Source of the DNA: Zymoseptoria tritici IPO323
Taxonomy: Eukaryota; Ascomycota; Dothideomycetes; Mycosphaerellales; Mycosphaerellaceae
Direction of reading: 5' to 3'
Length of the DNA: 64,000 nucleotides
NCBI RefSeq assembly: GCF_000219625.1
Contig: NC_018216.1
Span: 682,001-746,000 of the forward strand
In this document: piece after piece, positions 43,653 to 54,380 of the stretch
Layout: the number at the start of each line of letters is the position of its first letter
Numbering within the stretch: the first letter of the stretch is position 1
Translations under genes and position numbers: made by a program
Notes under the pieces: generated by a model
The model's database searches: none
What the model saw: the letters and a program-made list of their open reading frames with translations, nothing else
What the model was told of the DNA's origin: nothing

Positions 43653-44528
43653 ATGGGAAATCGCAAAGACTCCCTCATATCTCTGCTCTCTCGTAGGAAA
43701 ATGTCCACCTCTTGGCCATGTCCTGCTGCCACGTCAGCAGCTTCATCCACGAACTTCTTCTCGCTCCCTGCCGAACTCCGAAATGAGGTCTATCTACTCG
43801 CCACCCAAGGATTAGCTCTCACTCTACGGACCATCACAGACAAGAACCAGAAGAAGTCCTCGACCAATAGACCAGGATCCGCTGCTCAAGCGCGTCCAGT
43901 CCCAAGTCTACTGCTGGTGTCAAGACAATGTCGCAACGAAGTCCTGCCGATCATGCTGTCGACCGCCAGCATCGATGTCAGGGTCTCCGAGTTCGACTTC
44001 AAGGACGTGATTAGACTGGAGGGCAGTCTGTACGCTACAGAGCTGAAAGCGCTCAGAACCAGCGAGAGCTTGTGGATTACTCTGACCGTGAAGAAAAGAG
44101 ATGGCAAGCGGTTGGATGAGAGGCTGAGGTACGATCCCATGTTCCCTTCTACTGTCCTATTCAGTCTCGTTCGGACAAGCAAATGCGTGCTCTCAGACTG
44201 TCACCGCAACTGCGTCCACTTATGTAGCTAACGAGAATCCCGGAGCAGACGATGGGCAACCCACCGCTCCTCCGGCCTGAGTCGTCTCCCTTGGCAATAC
44301 CGCGCCGCTGCACCCGGAACGGCAACACTACAAGGTGGAAACGCTCATTTGACGAGCAGGCGGGACTATTACACGGTATGCCTGCATGCGTTAGATCGGG
44401 TTAGATACGCTATGCCAGAGGGACTCGCCTGGGAGGTGCAGGCAATTGGGGAGAGTCTCCACGAGAGATGGTTGGATGGATACAACCATGGTACTATTGA
44501 TCGAGCCAGATTGTGGAGAGACCTCTGA
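43653..44528 (+). CDS. Tandem paralogue A: FFSLPAELRNEVY-type protein
   Basis: Exon 43653-44128, a 231-nt intron (GTACGA..GCAG) and exon 44360-44528 give 214 aa. The start FFSLPAELRNEVYLLATQ has the F-box-like LPxELRNxIY opening common in large Dothideomycete families. It is followed by SLLLVSRQCRNEVLPIML and, in exon 2, EGLAWEVQAIGESLHERW. Gene B (44866-45725) shares the same order of motifs and an intron at the equivalent place. The intron here is long for this window, so the acceptor could be misplaced. ATG 43701 is an alternative start. A role as a ubiquitin-ligase adaptor is possible by analogy only. Confidence 0.66.
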
Positions 44529-44693
44529 AGTTGAACAGGAAACATGAGAACAGTTCAGTCCGGCTTGCGATTGTGAGTTGATGGAAAGCCACTTTTGGCT
44601 TGAACACACTTCTATTGACGAGTACGGTCATAACGCAGGCAACTTAGCAGGAGACCAAGTCGTAGCGTACCAGCAACTCGTCAAGAGAGAGGG

Positions 44694-44700
44694 TATATAA
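44694..44700 (+). promoter_or_regulatory. TATA box of paralogue B
   Basis: TATATAA, 166 bp upstream of the ATG at 44866 and followed by pyrimidine-rich sequence (44720-44800), as in many fungal promoters. Confidence 0.5.
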
Positions 44701-44865
44701 GGTAGCTTTCTAGCCCTGTCCTTTCTCGTCCTTTCTCTCAACTTTTCATCCCTCAACCGCGGTATCGCACCTCACTCTACAGCCGACCTCTTCCTCCAAG
44801 CGGTTGCTTCAACTGCGCCCTTGCGCCTGGAGCACTCGTACGAAGACAAAGGAAACAACGACACC

Positions 44866-45725
44866 ATGCTCAAACCTCTCCTCCGCCGCAAGAAAACTCC
44901 ACGCATCACCTTCTTCTCGCTCCCTGACGAAGTCAAGAATGTGATATACCAACTTGCCGCTCAAGACCTCACCATCTCGTACCAGCCCCCTAGAGATTCG
45001 CTCAAGACAGGAGGACCGAGCCCTGTCGCCCAGGAGAAACGTTCCATTTTCAACGTCCTGCGTTTGGCGGCTTCCAAATATGCCAATCGCAAGACCCATC
45101 CACCTTCGCCACCAAGCCTGTTGCTAGCATCGAAACAATGTCGGAACGAAGTCCACCTGATCATGCTAGCACAGGCAAAAATCACGATTCCTATCCGCGA
45201 CTTCGACTTCCGTCCCATCGGCCGCATGATCCAAAGCTCAAGTCCGAGCGAGTTGGAAGCGCTCAGGGACAATGAGAATCTAAGGGTTGTCCTTTTCTGT
45301 ACCGAGGGGAATGAGAAATGGAGTGAGGGGCTAGAGTACGTGTCCTCCATAAGCAGGATTTCCAACAGTCCAGATTTGATGAGCATTCGTTGGCTGTCGT
45401 CCAAGTAAACGCCACTGACTGAGGAGAGTATAGATGGTGGGCTTATGTACGTGCTGCTGGACGACTCGACGGATTGGCCTGGCACTACTGCGTGGGCGGA
45501 TCAACGGTGGAAGAGGTCACGCTGAACTATCTGGAATGCTCCGACCGGCTTCTCCGGGCGGTTCTGCCGCCGATCCTCGCTCGCGAGGTGAAAAGGATGC
45601 TGTTCAGTGTGGAGCAGAGTTGGTCAAAAAGAGACATGGGTGGCGGCATGGCACGATGGGCGGGTTGGGAAGAGACGCTGCTCAGGTGGGAGCGTCGGAA
45701 GGGAAGATCTCGTCCTGTACAGTGA
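44866..45725 (+). CDS. Tandem paralogue B: FFSLPDEVKNVIY-type protein
   Basis: Exon 44866-45335, a 98-nt intron (GTACGT..TATAG) and exon 45434-45725 give 253 aa. It aligns by eye with paralogue A: FFSLPDEVKNVIYQLAAQDL, then SLLLASKQCRNEVHLIML, then DGLAWHYCVGGSTVEE in exon 2. The basic N-terminus KPLLRRKK corresponds to LLSRRK in A. Function unknown; an F-box-like beginning is suggested but weak. The second exon is longer than in A. Same strand and 337 bp apart, so a local duplication is likely, followed by considerable divergence. Confidence 0.7.
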
Positions 45726-45789
45726 ACATGATCGTAATTGTAATCGTAATCATCAAGTCGTCAAATAATCATGATCGTCAAGTCCTCTG

Positions 45790-47344
45790 TTATTCAGCCT
45801 CCCCGCTTCCGCCTTTCTCGCCCTCCATCTTCACCCTCTTGGCTTTCTCTTTCTCCTGAGCGCTCTTCTTGATCTCTTCCCATCTTGCGGAGTACTTCTT
45901 CAGCATCTTCTCCTGCTTTGCGTTCGTATTCAGCAACCTTTGTTGTTCTTCCGTCTTCGCTTCCAACTGTCTCTCCAAATGCTGCACTCTTTCCGAAAGT
46001 CCTGCATCATTTGCGCCGCCTGCCGTCGTACCCAGACCACCGTAGTTGTTGAGACTCGCCATACTTTGCGTCAACGCTGCCATTGATGCGTCTTGGGAGT
46101 GCATCTCGAAGCCGCTGAGCCGTTGCGTCAACTCCATGAGCGTGCTTTTTAGAGTCTTATTCTCAAGCTCGATTTCTTCTGCTGTCTTGCCTTTACCCGA
46201 GATACTTCGAGATGAGAAGCGACTGCTCTTCGGCGAGGACGCTTGAGCTTCACGCGCATCGACAAAGGCCTCCTCGTCGTCCTCGTCAATAGCGGTGTGG
46301 TGCTGTTGCACTGGCTTCGCAATGTTGGCATATGAGTATGTGCCTCCGCCGGTCGGCACCACGTAGAAGCTTTCCGCGGGACCAAAGACTCGTCCTTGAG
46401 AACCGCGTTGACGATGTTCGTCCTCGATTGCACTTAGTGCAGCTTTTGAGAAGATCTTCTTCACGTCCGGCTCGTTGCTGGCGCTGACGGTGTCCTTTTT
46501 GGCTTTCTGCTTGTACTGTTCATTAACAGCGTCTTCGGCAGTGAGAGGCAAACCGGCGTAAGCGAGAACGGAGGAGAGCTTCGACATGGTGCCTGTAGTG
46601 AGGTTGCTGTAGAACTTGGCAAAAGCATCGTCGTCTTCAACTTTCTTCACCTTGCGTGCCGTTTGGAGCTGCTGACTTTCCATGATCGATGGTGGGATCT
46701 TCGCCTGCTGGTTGTTTCGGTTTCGTCGATGGGATTCAGGAGACAGCTGTCGCGCTCTTGCTTGAGCAGCGGCCGATGGAGGTGTCCGGCCCGTTTGAGG
46801 TATACCTCGTCGAGAAGCGATCTCTCGGGCTAGAGACGGAGAAGACTCTCGTGCTTGCGCTCCCGAGCGACTAGGCTTCGTGGGCGCTGATGATATAGCC
46901 TGCTCTTTGGGAGTGGATGGCTTGTTTGACGCGGCAAAGTCCCGTCGGGAGATTGAGGTGTCCTTCTTGAGTGAATCTTCTCCAGAAGCGTCCTCAACAT
47001 GAGCTTGATCTTCGGACTCTTGCGTCTTGATTATACGTGCAAGTCTTTTGTGCTGCTCCTCCAGCAGTCGTAGAATACGAAGAGCCTGGAACTTTCGATC
47101 AGGACTGACAATCGTGAAATGTGATCAGGAACCTACCTCGGAGTCGTTCGTGCTCTTCGAAGCGCGAGCGAAGTCGATCGCGGCATCTTGATGCTCGTTC
47201 GCCGCTTCCAACCAGTTGATATTCTGTGTCTCTTCAGCAGCTTTACGAGCATGAGTATGCGCCTTGGCCAGGAGTCAGTATACGCAACTTTGAACGTCGT
47301 TGAAGTGCTTCACTCACCGAGGTCAACGGCGCCATTTCAGCCAT
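45790..47344 (-). CDS. MIT-domain and coiled-coil protein, Atg38/NRBF2-like
   Basis: Exons 47344-47318, 47262-47137 and 47085-45790 give 482 aa; donors GTGAGT and GTAGGT. The N-terminus (MAEMAPLTSAHTHARKAA to about 75) is a three-helix MIT-like segment ending EALRILRLLEEQHKRLARII. A Ser/Pro/Arg-rich linker follows. The C-terminal third is coiled coil (LERQLEAKTEEQQRLLNTN, KMLKKYSARWEEIKKSA). An MIT domain plus C-terminal coiled coil is the layout of Atg38/NRBF2, a partner of the autophagy PI3-kinase complex; yeast Atg38 is about half this length, so the name is a suggestion. It is divergent from KU70. Confidence 0.72.
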
Positions 47345-47669
47345 GATTGAGAGTGAGACTTGGTGAACATGCAAACAACATCGGGAATCGCGCGAAATAA
47401 AATATGGAATGGAAATATATTTGTCCTCGTGAAGTGATCACGAGACGGGAGAGAGAGAGCAGCAAAAGGTTCCAGAATATACGCAGCACCTCGTAGCATC
47501 TCTCATCCTGACAGCACGGGCTGTGGCGTTGGTTTCGCGTTAGGCAGTCGCGAGACTCTGAGGCAGCAATCGCCGAAACATAAAGTCGATTCCACACTGT
47601 CACTTGTCTTTCTTCTACAACCAACAACATCAACAGTCCACGTCGCGGTTCAGACCGGCGACTGCAACC
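47345..47669. promoter_or_regulatory. Shared promoter region, Atg38-like gene and KU70
   Basis: 325 bp between two divergent ATGs. An AG/CT-rich strip near 47447-47465 is the only visible feature. Confidence 0.4.
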
Positions 47670-49703
47670 ATGACGGACGTTGCACATCGACCAGCTGAAA
47701 GCTCAAGATGGAATCCAGTTCCCGAGGATGAAGACGACGAGGAAGAAGAGCTTCAGGAAGGAGGCTACAAGACGACAAAGGATGCTGTTCTCTTTGCCAT
47801 CGATGTCAGCGAGAGTATGCTCGCAAAACCGTCCGAAGCAGACCCAAAGAAGCCAGACACGGGATTGTCTCCAACAGTGGCCGCGTTGAAATGTGCATAT
47901 TCGTTGATGCAACAACGGATCATCAGCAACCCCAGTGACATGATGGGCATCCTGCTGTTCGGTACAGAGAAGAGCAAATTTCAAGAGGGCGACGAGAAGA
48001 CTGGCAGTGGAGCCTTGCAATATCCGCATTGCTACCTGCTCACGGATCTGGACGTGCCCGCGGCCGCCGATGTGAAGCTGTTGCGAGATCTGGTCGACGA
48101 CGAAGAGGAGTCCGCCGCTATCTTGCAAGCGAGTCCTGAAGAAGTCAGCATGGCCAATGTCTTGTTTTGCGCAAATCAAGTCTTCACCACAAAAGCGCCC
48201 AACTTCAATTCGAGACGGCTCTTCATAGTCACGGACAACGACTACCCGCATCCCAACAGCCGAGATTCAAGGAACAGCGCTGCCGTGCGTGCGAAGGATT
48301 TGTACGATTTGGGGGTCACCATCGAATTGTTCCCCATATCTCACCCAGATCGTGACTATACATTCGACCGCAGCAAGTTCTACAATGATATCGTTTACTC
48401 TTCTACTCCCGCCGATCCCGACGCACCCGCACCTCTCACAGCAGACATCAAAGCCGCCAGCTCCACGGCAAAAGACGGTATCTCTCTCCTGCAATCACTC
48501 ATATCGTCAGTCAACTCTCGGTCCGCCCCTCGACGAGCTCTGTTTAGCTCGGTACCCCTCGAGATTGGCCCTGGCTTTCGCATTGGTATCAAGGGATTCC
48601 TCATTCTCAAGCGTCAGGTCCCGAAACGCAGCACATATGTATACGTTCCTCCCGACAGCGAGAAAGCCCAGCTTGCCGTAGGCAGCAGTACTCTCGTCGC
48701 CGAAGATACCGCCCGCACCGTCGAGAAGATCGAGATCCGACGAGCATTCAAATTCGGCGGCGAGACCGTCTCATTCACCGACGAAGAGCTCGCCGCCATT
48801 CAAAATTATGGCGATCCCATCATCCGGATCATTGGATTCAAGGACTTGGAACTTCTGCCTGCTTGGGCCGCAATCAAAGAGTCTACCTTCCTCTACCCGT
48901 CCGAAGACTCCTTCATCGGCTCCACTCGCGTTTTCTCCGCCCTCCACCAAACCCTCCTCCGCAAGCGGTACTTTGCTCTAGCATGGTACATTCCTCGCCG
49001 CAACGCTAAACCACGTCTCGTCGGCCTCCTACCCGGCGCCGAAGAACGCAACGCCTCAGGCGATCAAGACATGCCTCCCGGGCTCTGGGTGCGACCCCTG
49101 CCCTTCGCCGATGATATCCGCTCCGCACCTGAGACCAGTCTCGTCCGCGCTCCAGACAACGTCGTCGACAAAATGCGCACTGTGCTACAGAACCTCCAAC
49201 TTCCCGGCGCGGTGTACGATCCAAAGAAATACCCCAACCCATCTCTGCAGTGGTTCTTCCGCATTCTTCAGGCCCTGGCCCTGGAAGAAGACTTGCCTGA
49301 ACTGCCCGAGGACAAGACATTACCGAGATGGAAGCAGATCCACAAGCGCGTGGGAGGGTACGTGGTGGAATGGGGTGCGGAACTCGACGCTGCGTTTGCA
49401 GAGTGGGAGGCGGCGAACAAAGCCAACATTCACCCTACCGCGACGGGCGGTGCGAAGCGCGGTGCTGGTGCCGCATCAACGGCGGGCAAGGCGAGCAAGA
49501 AGGTCAAAGACGAGGATGACGATGAGCCTGGGATTGATGACGCGATGATGAAGAAGGCGTATGAGAAGGACCAGTTGACGAAGTTCAAGGTTACGGAGCT
49601 CAAGGACTGGTGTGCATTGAAGGGCATCAAGGGAAAGACGAAGAAGGCGGATCTAGTGGATGCCGTGATCGGATACTTTGAGACGAAGATGGAACTCGAT
49701 TGA
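47670..49703 (+). CDS. KU70: Ku70, DNA end-binding subunit
   Basis: An intronless 677-aa protein from ATG 47670; upstream codons of the frame lack an ATG. A von Willebrand-like N-terminal domain begins at AVLFAIDVSESMLAKPSE (about 38-55), the Ku bridge/barrel occupies about 260-520, and a SAP domain closes the protein (FKVTELKDWCALKGIKGKTK, about 640-677). With Ku80 it rings broken DNA ends and starts non-homologous end joining in the nucleus; it also acts at telomeres. The acidic stretch EDEDDEEEELQEGG near the start and the Lys-rich linker before SAP are typical of filamentous fungi. Confidence 0.96.
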   Translation: MTDVAHRPAESSRWNPVPEDEDDEEEELQEGGYKTTKDAVLFAIDVSESMLAKPSEADPKKPDTGLSPTVAALKCAYSLMQQRIISNPSDMMGILLFGTEKSKFQEGDEKTGSGALQYPHCYLLTDLDVPAAADVKLLRDLVDDEEESAAILQASPEEVSMANVLFCANQVFTTKAPNFNSRRLFIVTDNDYPHPNSRDSRNSAAVRAKDLYDLGVTIELFPISHPDRDYTFDRSKFYNDIVYSSTPADPDAPAPLTADIKAASSTAKDGISLLQSLISSVNSRSAPRRALFSSVPLEIGPGFRIGIKGFLILKRQVPKRSTYVYVPPDSEKAQLAVGSSTLVAEDTARTVEKIEIRRAFKFGGETVSFTDEELAAIQNYGDPIIRIIGFKDLELLPAWAAIKESTFLYPSEDSFIGSTRVFSALHQTLLRKRYFALAWYIPRRNAKPRLVGLLPGAEERNASGDQDMPPGLWVRPLPFADDIRSAPETSLVRAPDNVVDKMRTVLQNLQLPGAVYDPKKYPNPSLQWFFRILQALALEEDLPELPEDKTLPRWKQIHKRVGGYVVEWGAELDAAFAEWEAANKANIHPTATGGAKRGAGAASTAGKASKKVKDEDDDEPGIDDAMMKKAYEKDQLTKFKVTELKDWCALKGIKGKTKKADLVDAVIGYFETKMELD

Positions 49704-50152
49704 GGTCGCGTGTCCAAGCGGCTGTGTGGTTTGAAGGCATCTAGTATACTTAGCGCGGCGTTATCAGGGAAGCGATATTTGCCTGGGAGCAAGATTCTTC
49801 CAGAAGAGCAGCTGGCAAGAGCACAGCCACTGTGCAATGAATCCATGACCCCCTCGACCGATTGTTCGTTTCTGCCTCTTCCCAATCACCAGTGCTGGCC
49901 CGCTCGACTTATCATCGCACAGTGAGGAATGAGACATGATTGAGATCTCGTAAAAGTTCGATCCCTTAAGAGGGAACATGATGTCGCCAGATGGCGCCGC
50001 AACTCGCTTCGCTGGAAATGCAACAGCTTGAAAGGTATCCGCCGAAAAGCGCCCACGCTATGCCGCCAAACAAGTGCTTTTCCATGCCTTTCCGCACAAC
50101 CAGCCTGCCCTTCGACAACGGACTTGCCTCATAACATGCAGCCACCCACAAC
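49704..50152. other. Gap between convergent KU70 and ITC1
   Basis: 3' flanks only; no ORF, RNA gene or repeat that I can support. Confidence 0.5.
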
Positions 50153-53100
50153 TTAGAACTTGTACCGCTCTCCCTGCCTCGTCGCTGGCTTCCCCGAGCG
50201 ACTCACAGGAACAGCAACACCCTTCTTCCCCTTCTTCTCCTTGCCCTTCCCAGGCCTCGAGTGAATGTGTTCCAGCTCAGTGAGCGCCATGGTATTCGTC
50301 CATCGACAACACCGCTCCACATCCTCCGCCTTCTCCTCAGCGACCTTATGCCTCGTATTGATGCGCGTCGCCAGGGCCACCTCCTTCGTCTCCTCTTCCT
50401 CCACCTTCTTCTTCTCCTCCGAAGCCACAAAGTCATGGTACGCGTTCATGTACTGGACGATCTTGTCCCGCCACGCCATGAGCTCTTTGCGCAAGGCCCT
50501 CTCGCGCTCGCCACGCTCGTCCAGCCAGCCGATGAGAGCGTCCAGATGGTCCGGGCTGTCGTAGAACCCCCACTCGGAGGCGTTGGCGAGGATCGTGGCG
50601 CCTTCCTCTTGTTGGCGGCGTTCGGGAACGGTGCAGCGGAAGCGGGCGTGGTATTCGTTCTGCTCGGGTTTCGGGCGGTCGATGAAGCCTTCACGCTCCA
50701 TGTCGTCTGGGCCTTGCACCCAGATGCGGCCATTGGCATAGCCGTATGAGGAAGTGGAGGAGGTGGGCAGTCCGCCAAATGGTTGGCCGTTGCGCTCGAA
50801 CCAGTAGTAACGATTGCAGAAGCGGTCCTTGCCGAGCACTTTGGTACGCTGGACGTTAGCCTCGCGCAGGTCGGAGTCGCACTCGTCGATCTGTTCTTCG
50901 AGGTGGATGATCTTCTTCCGCAGTTCTTCGACTTCGTTGACGAGCTTCCTGAATTCCTTTGCGGCCTTGGTCTCTTTCTTTGCAGCTTCCGCCTTTTCAG
51001 CTTTGATCTTTTCGCGGCGGGCGGCTTCTTCATCGCGTTTGCGCTTGCGGTCGTTACCGCGGCGCAGAGAACGGCCGTTGGCGGCTGCTTCGTCATCACC
51101 ATCCGTGCTCCCTCCACCGTTGAGCTCGATGGTGTCCTCAGTTATATCGTGTTCGACGCTGACGACGCTCTCTTCAAGTTTGGGCGACTCCGGCATATGC
51201 TCTGGAAGCAGAATCTTCCTCTCCTGGTCCTTTGCCGCGAACTCTTCCGCCGCTGCCTTCTTCGCGCGTTGAAGTTCAATCTTCTTCTTCCTCACATCGG
51301 TCATGTCCTCCATGCAAGCCTCCAGGAAAGTTTTGACTGTGTCCGTGCGAATGGTCAGGATCGTCAACATCTGCAGCGCGGAGATCCGAAGCTTGATGTC
51401 CAGGTCGGCGTACTGCACGAGAGCGGTCTGTTGGTTGGGCTCCATCTCCATCGGAGCCAATTCCGCCAGGATCTCGTTGCACCTGTCCTTGAATCTCGAA
51501 TTCAGCGAGAGTTGGTACAGAACTCCAACCAAAATCACCTGCCAGCCGCCATCTTCGAACTCGCCCGTGAAAAGCCTCTCCTTCCAGTCGCGATCGGACA
51601 ACATTCCTGCGGCTCGATTGCCTCGCTCGCCTGGGCTCTGCACTGTATCCGCAGCGGACTCCATGATGCTCAATCTGCTGCGGGTCGACCGTGCCGGAAC
51701 GTCCTCGGCTGGTGTTGAGACCTCGCTCTCGTCTTGCACCTCTGATTCATCCCCACCTTCTTCCGGCTTCTTCGGCAGATCCTTGACTGTGACGTTGCCA
51801 TCTTTATCCAGGAAAAGCTTCAGCACAGCGCAGTGAATCTCATCCAGAAGCTCGCACGGCGTATCGAGGTTGGAATAACTCATCGCATCCACAAAGTCGT
51901 CGAACGTGAAGCTGTCCAAGACATAGACCTCGCACTGCACATTGAGCGTATTCCACACCTCGAGTAGCATGCCCAGCGACTCCATGTCGATGCCTTGGAA
52001 AGAGGACGTCTTGCGGTTGCCTCGAACGTACTTGTCCATCTCTTCCGTGAAGAACTTCAGCTCCGGACGAGTCACACCGTTTCTCTTCGGCGCGACGTCG
52101 AGATCCTCGATTGGGTACTTGATGGGTGGCGGCGCTGGAGGACGAATCTGCACTTGCGCGTTGTTCTGCACGTGCTGATGTTGCGCAGCGCCGGGATGTT
52201 GTTGCTGATGGTGCATGTGCATGCGTGCCTCATCTGACGACATGCGAGAGAAGTCCTGCGCAGTGAGGTTCTTCGATTTCCTGCCCTTCGGTGGCCGCAC
52301 TGCCAGCGCTTGCTGCTTGTGCATCAGTAATCGAGCGTCTTGCAGGAGGTGTGCTGGAATCTCCATCGGCAGGCGATAGTGAATTGCGAGGTGCTCCTTG
52401 ACCAGCCATGGGGCTCCAGTCCAGGCTTCGCGCTGCAACGAGTTCTTAAGGAATGAGCGGAGGTTCTGCTTCGTGAAGACTTTGCGGTCGCGGCGGATGT
52501 GCTTGTCGTCCGCGAGAGCCTCGTCGTTGGAAGATTCGCTAATCCTCACAAAGTATCTCGAAAATGGCTCGCGCTGGATCGATCCATCTGCAGCGCGGAT
52601 CATCGGGAACTTCGCCTTCTCGCGGATGACGCCTTGAAGCTGCTCGCCGCTATCGAACAGCACAGACACATCCTCGCCGGGAAAGAAGTCATGCTTGAAC
52701 TCATCGAAGATGGTGTTGACTTGAAGGGATGTGAGAAAGACATTCATCCATACCGAGACTGCGGGACTTACCGAGCTCATCCATCCTCGAGATCGTCGAG
52801 AACTGGACTTTGCGCAGGATCGGGTCGCGGAGCACTTCCGGAAAGACATTCTCGATGACCTTGGAGCTTTTCGTCTGTACAGGTTCACGTCAGTTGGTCG
52901 GGACTTTCGATCATCATACTGGAGAATCATTGCGTGATGTCATACCTCTGATTGTAACGCGTCCCAATATGTCAGACCAGACTTGCCATTAACCGCATCG
53001 GTGAACTTTTTCTAGATGGATGTCAGTTTTGATGCTGTTGGTGGCGCGTTTGGAAGTGCTGCGTACTTGGTTGAGCCAGTCGAAGCTGTAAAGTCCAAAA

Positions 53101-53400
53101 CGTTAGCCAGCTGTTTCCACATCTCTCTATGTCCAATGGATCTCAAACATACCGCTTGATGTATTTCTCATAATCCGTGAAGACTTCACCCGTGCCTTTC
53201 ATGACAAAAACCTGTAATCGTTCACGTGTCAGCCGGAGGTTCCTCTCGACCGATTGGGCTGTCATATTCACCTCGGTGGTATCCGTCAAGTTGGTCGGTT
53301 GCGGTATGAGATGGACCGGCTTCCTCTTATTGAGCACCTGTATATCATCGTTGGTTGCAGGTTCATCCTCGCGAATGTCTTGATGTCGAAAGCGCACCAT
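50153..53400 (-). CDS. ITC1: ISW2 chromatin-remodelling subunit Itc1 (WAC/DDT/WHIM)
   Basis: Six exons: 53400-53272, 53211-53153, 53085-53067, 53011-52946, 52874-52772 and 52719-50153, giving 980 aa; all phases agree. Exon 3 has only 19 nt. The first intron is 60 nt and open in frame, so it was recognised by its GTGAAT..CTGAC..ACAG signals and by the WAC motif it interrupts. Domains: WAC/Acf1 DNA-binding (about 28-150, FVMKGTGEVFTDYEKYIKR, SGLTYWDALQSE), DDT (about 390-450, FTFDDFVDAMSYS), WHIM and a charged coiled coil (about 690-760), then a WHIM2-type end (DRFCNRYYWFE). Itc1 partners the Isw2 ATPase to slide nucleosomes and repress genes. Confidence 0.93.
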
Positions 53401-54380
53401 GATTGCAAAGACCCAGCGCACGGCTGGGTCTTAATCTTTCTTCCTGCTTGAATGTATATTCGTGATCGTCGAGTGTCGGAGATGGTTCGAGTGTATGTGG
53501 AAAGTGAGGGTTGATGGTCGAGGTTGTGTGGAGGGAGTTGTGGTGAAGGGTGGGCGCAGAGGGGTGCGACAAGTCGAGCTTGGTGTGTTGGTGAAAAGGC
53601 AGGGTAGGAGGTCCGCGGAGGAGGAGGATGATCGGGTCGAAACGCGTGAGTTGATCGACGGTCGAGGCGGACGCGGATGGAGATGGGAGGATCGCGTCGG
53701 TGGTGGAGGTGGATGTTGATGAAAGGGAAGAGGAAGGTCGAAGGAGGGAGAAGTGGGAGAAGGGAGCGAGAATGTGTCAAGGACGGGATCAGCCATGCTT
53801 TGGAGAGTGCTGCTAAACAGAATGGGTACCTCGCACGTGTGGGGAGGCTGTTTCTGCGGGCCACTTTCGAGAGATGCGCCAGGCCCGGCGAATCTGAGGT
53901 CACCCTGCTGCGCGCTAGGGACGAATGCGGCAACGCAGCAGAAACAGATCTCCTCGACTGAAATTCCACCTCCTCTCCGATTTCCAGCCGTGCATTGCTC
54001 GTCAACAACCGACATGTTGTACACACTGTTTGGACTCGTTCGATTCGGTAGAATCAGCTTATTGACTTCCCGCTCACTATAGAATTATAACTGACTTGTC
54101 AGAATGTCAGTAACCCAATATCAGCACTCTGCGCAAACGCTCCCTTTTCTCGTCCCTGGTCAGCCATCCAACCCGCACCGATTTAGGTTTCGAGGTCTTG
54201 CGTAACAGTTTCCTCCGTCGAATGTGTCAACGACAGCTACGCCAGGCCATATTCCAATTCGTAAGAGGCTTGTGATCCAATATATATCGCTATTGGATGT
54301 GGCAGGAGACACTAATACATATGCCTCGACGAAGAGGCTTTCATTCGAAGCGAATAATCTATCGGATGTATACAGCACAT
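53401..54380. other. Gap: ITC1 promoter and ALG8 3' flank
   Basis: Long overlapping ORFs around 53.4-54.0 kb come from a purine-rich plus strand (CT-rich on the ITC1 strand) and do not look like proteins. The right part is ALG8 3' flank. Confidence 0.5.

Noticed and set aside
53286..54026. 246-codon minus-strand ORF and a 197-codon overlapping one in the ITC1 upstream region
   Set aside because: Both come from a CT-rich strand and read as Ser/Pro/Leu-rich low complexity, typical of a promoter/5' UTR, and they conflict with the clear ITC1 first exon.
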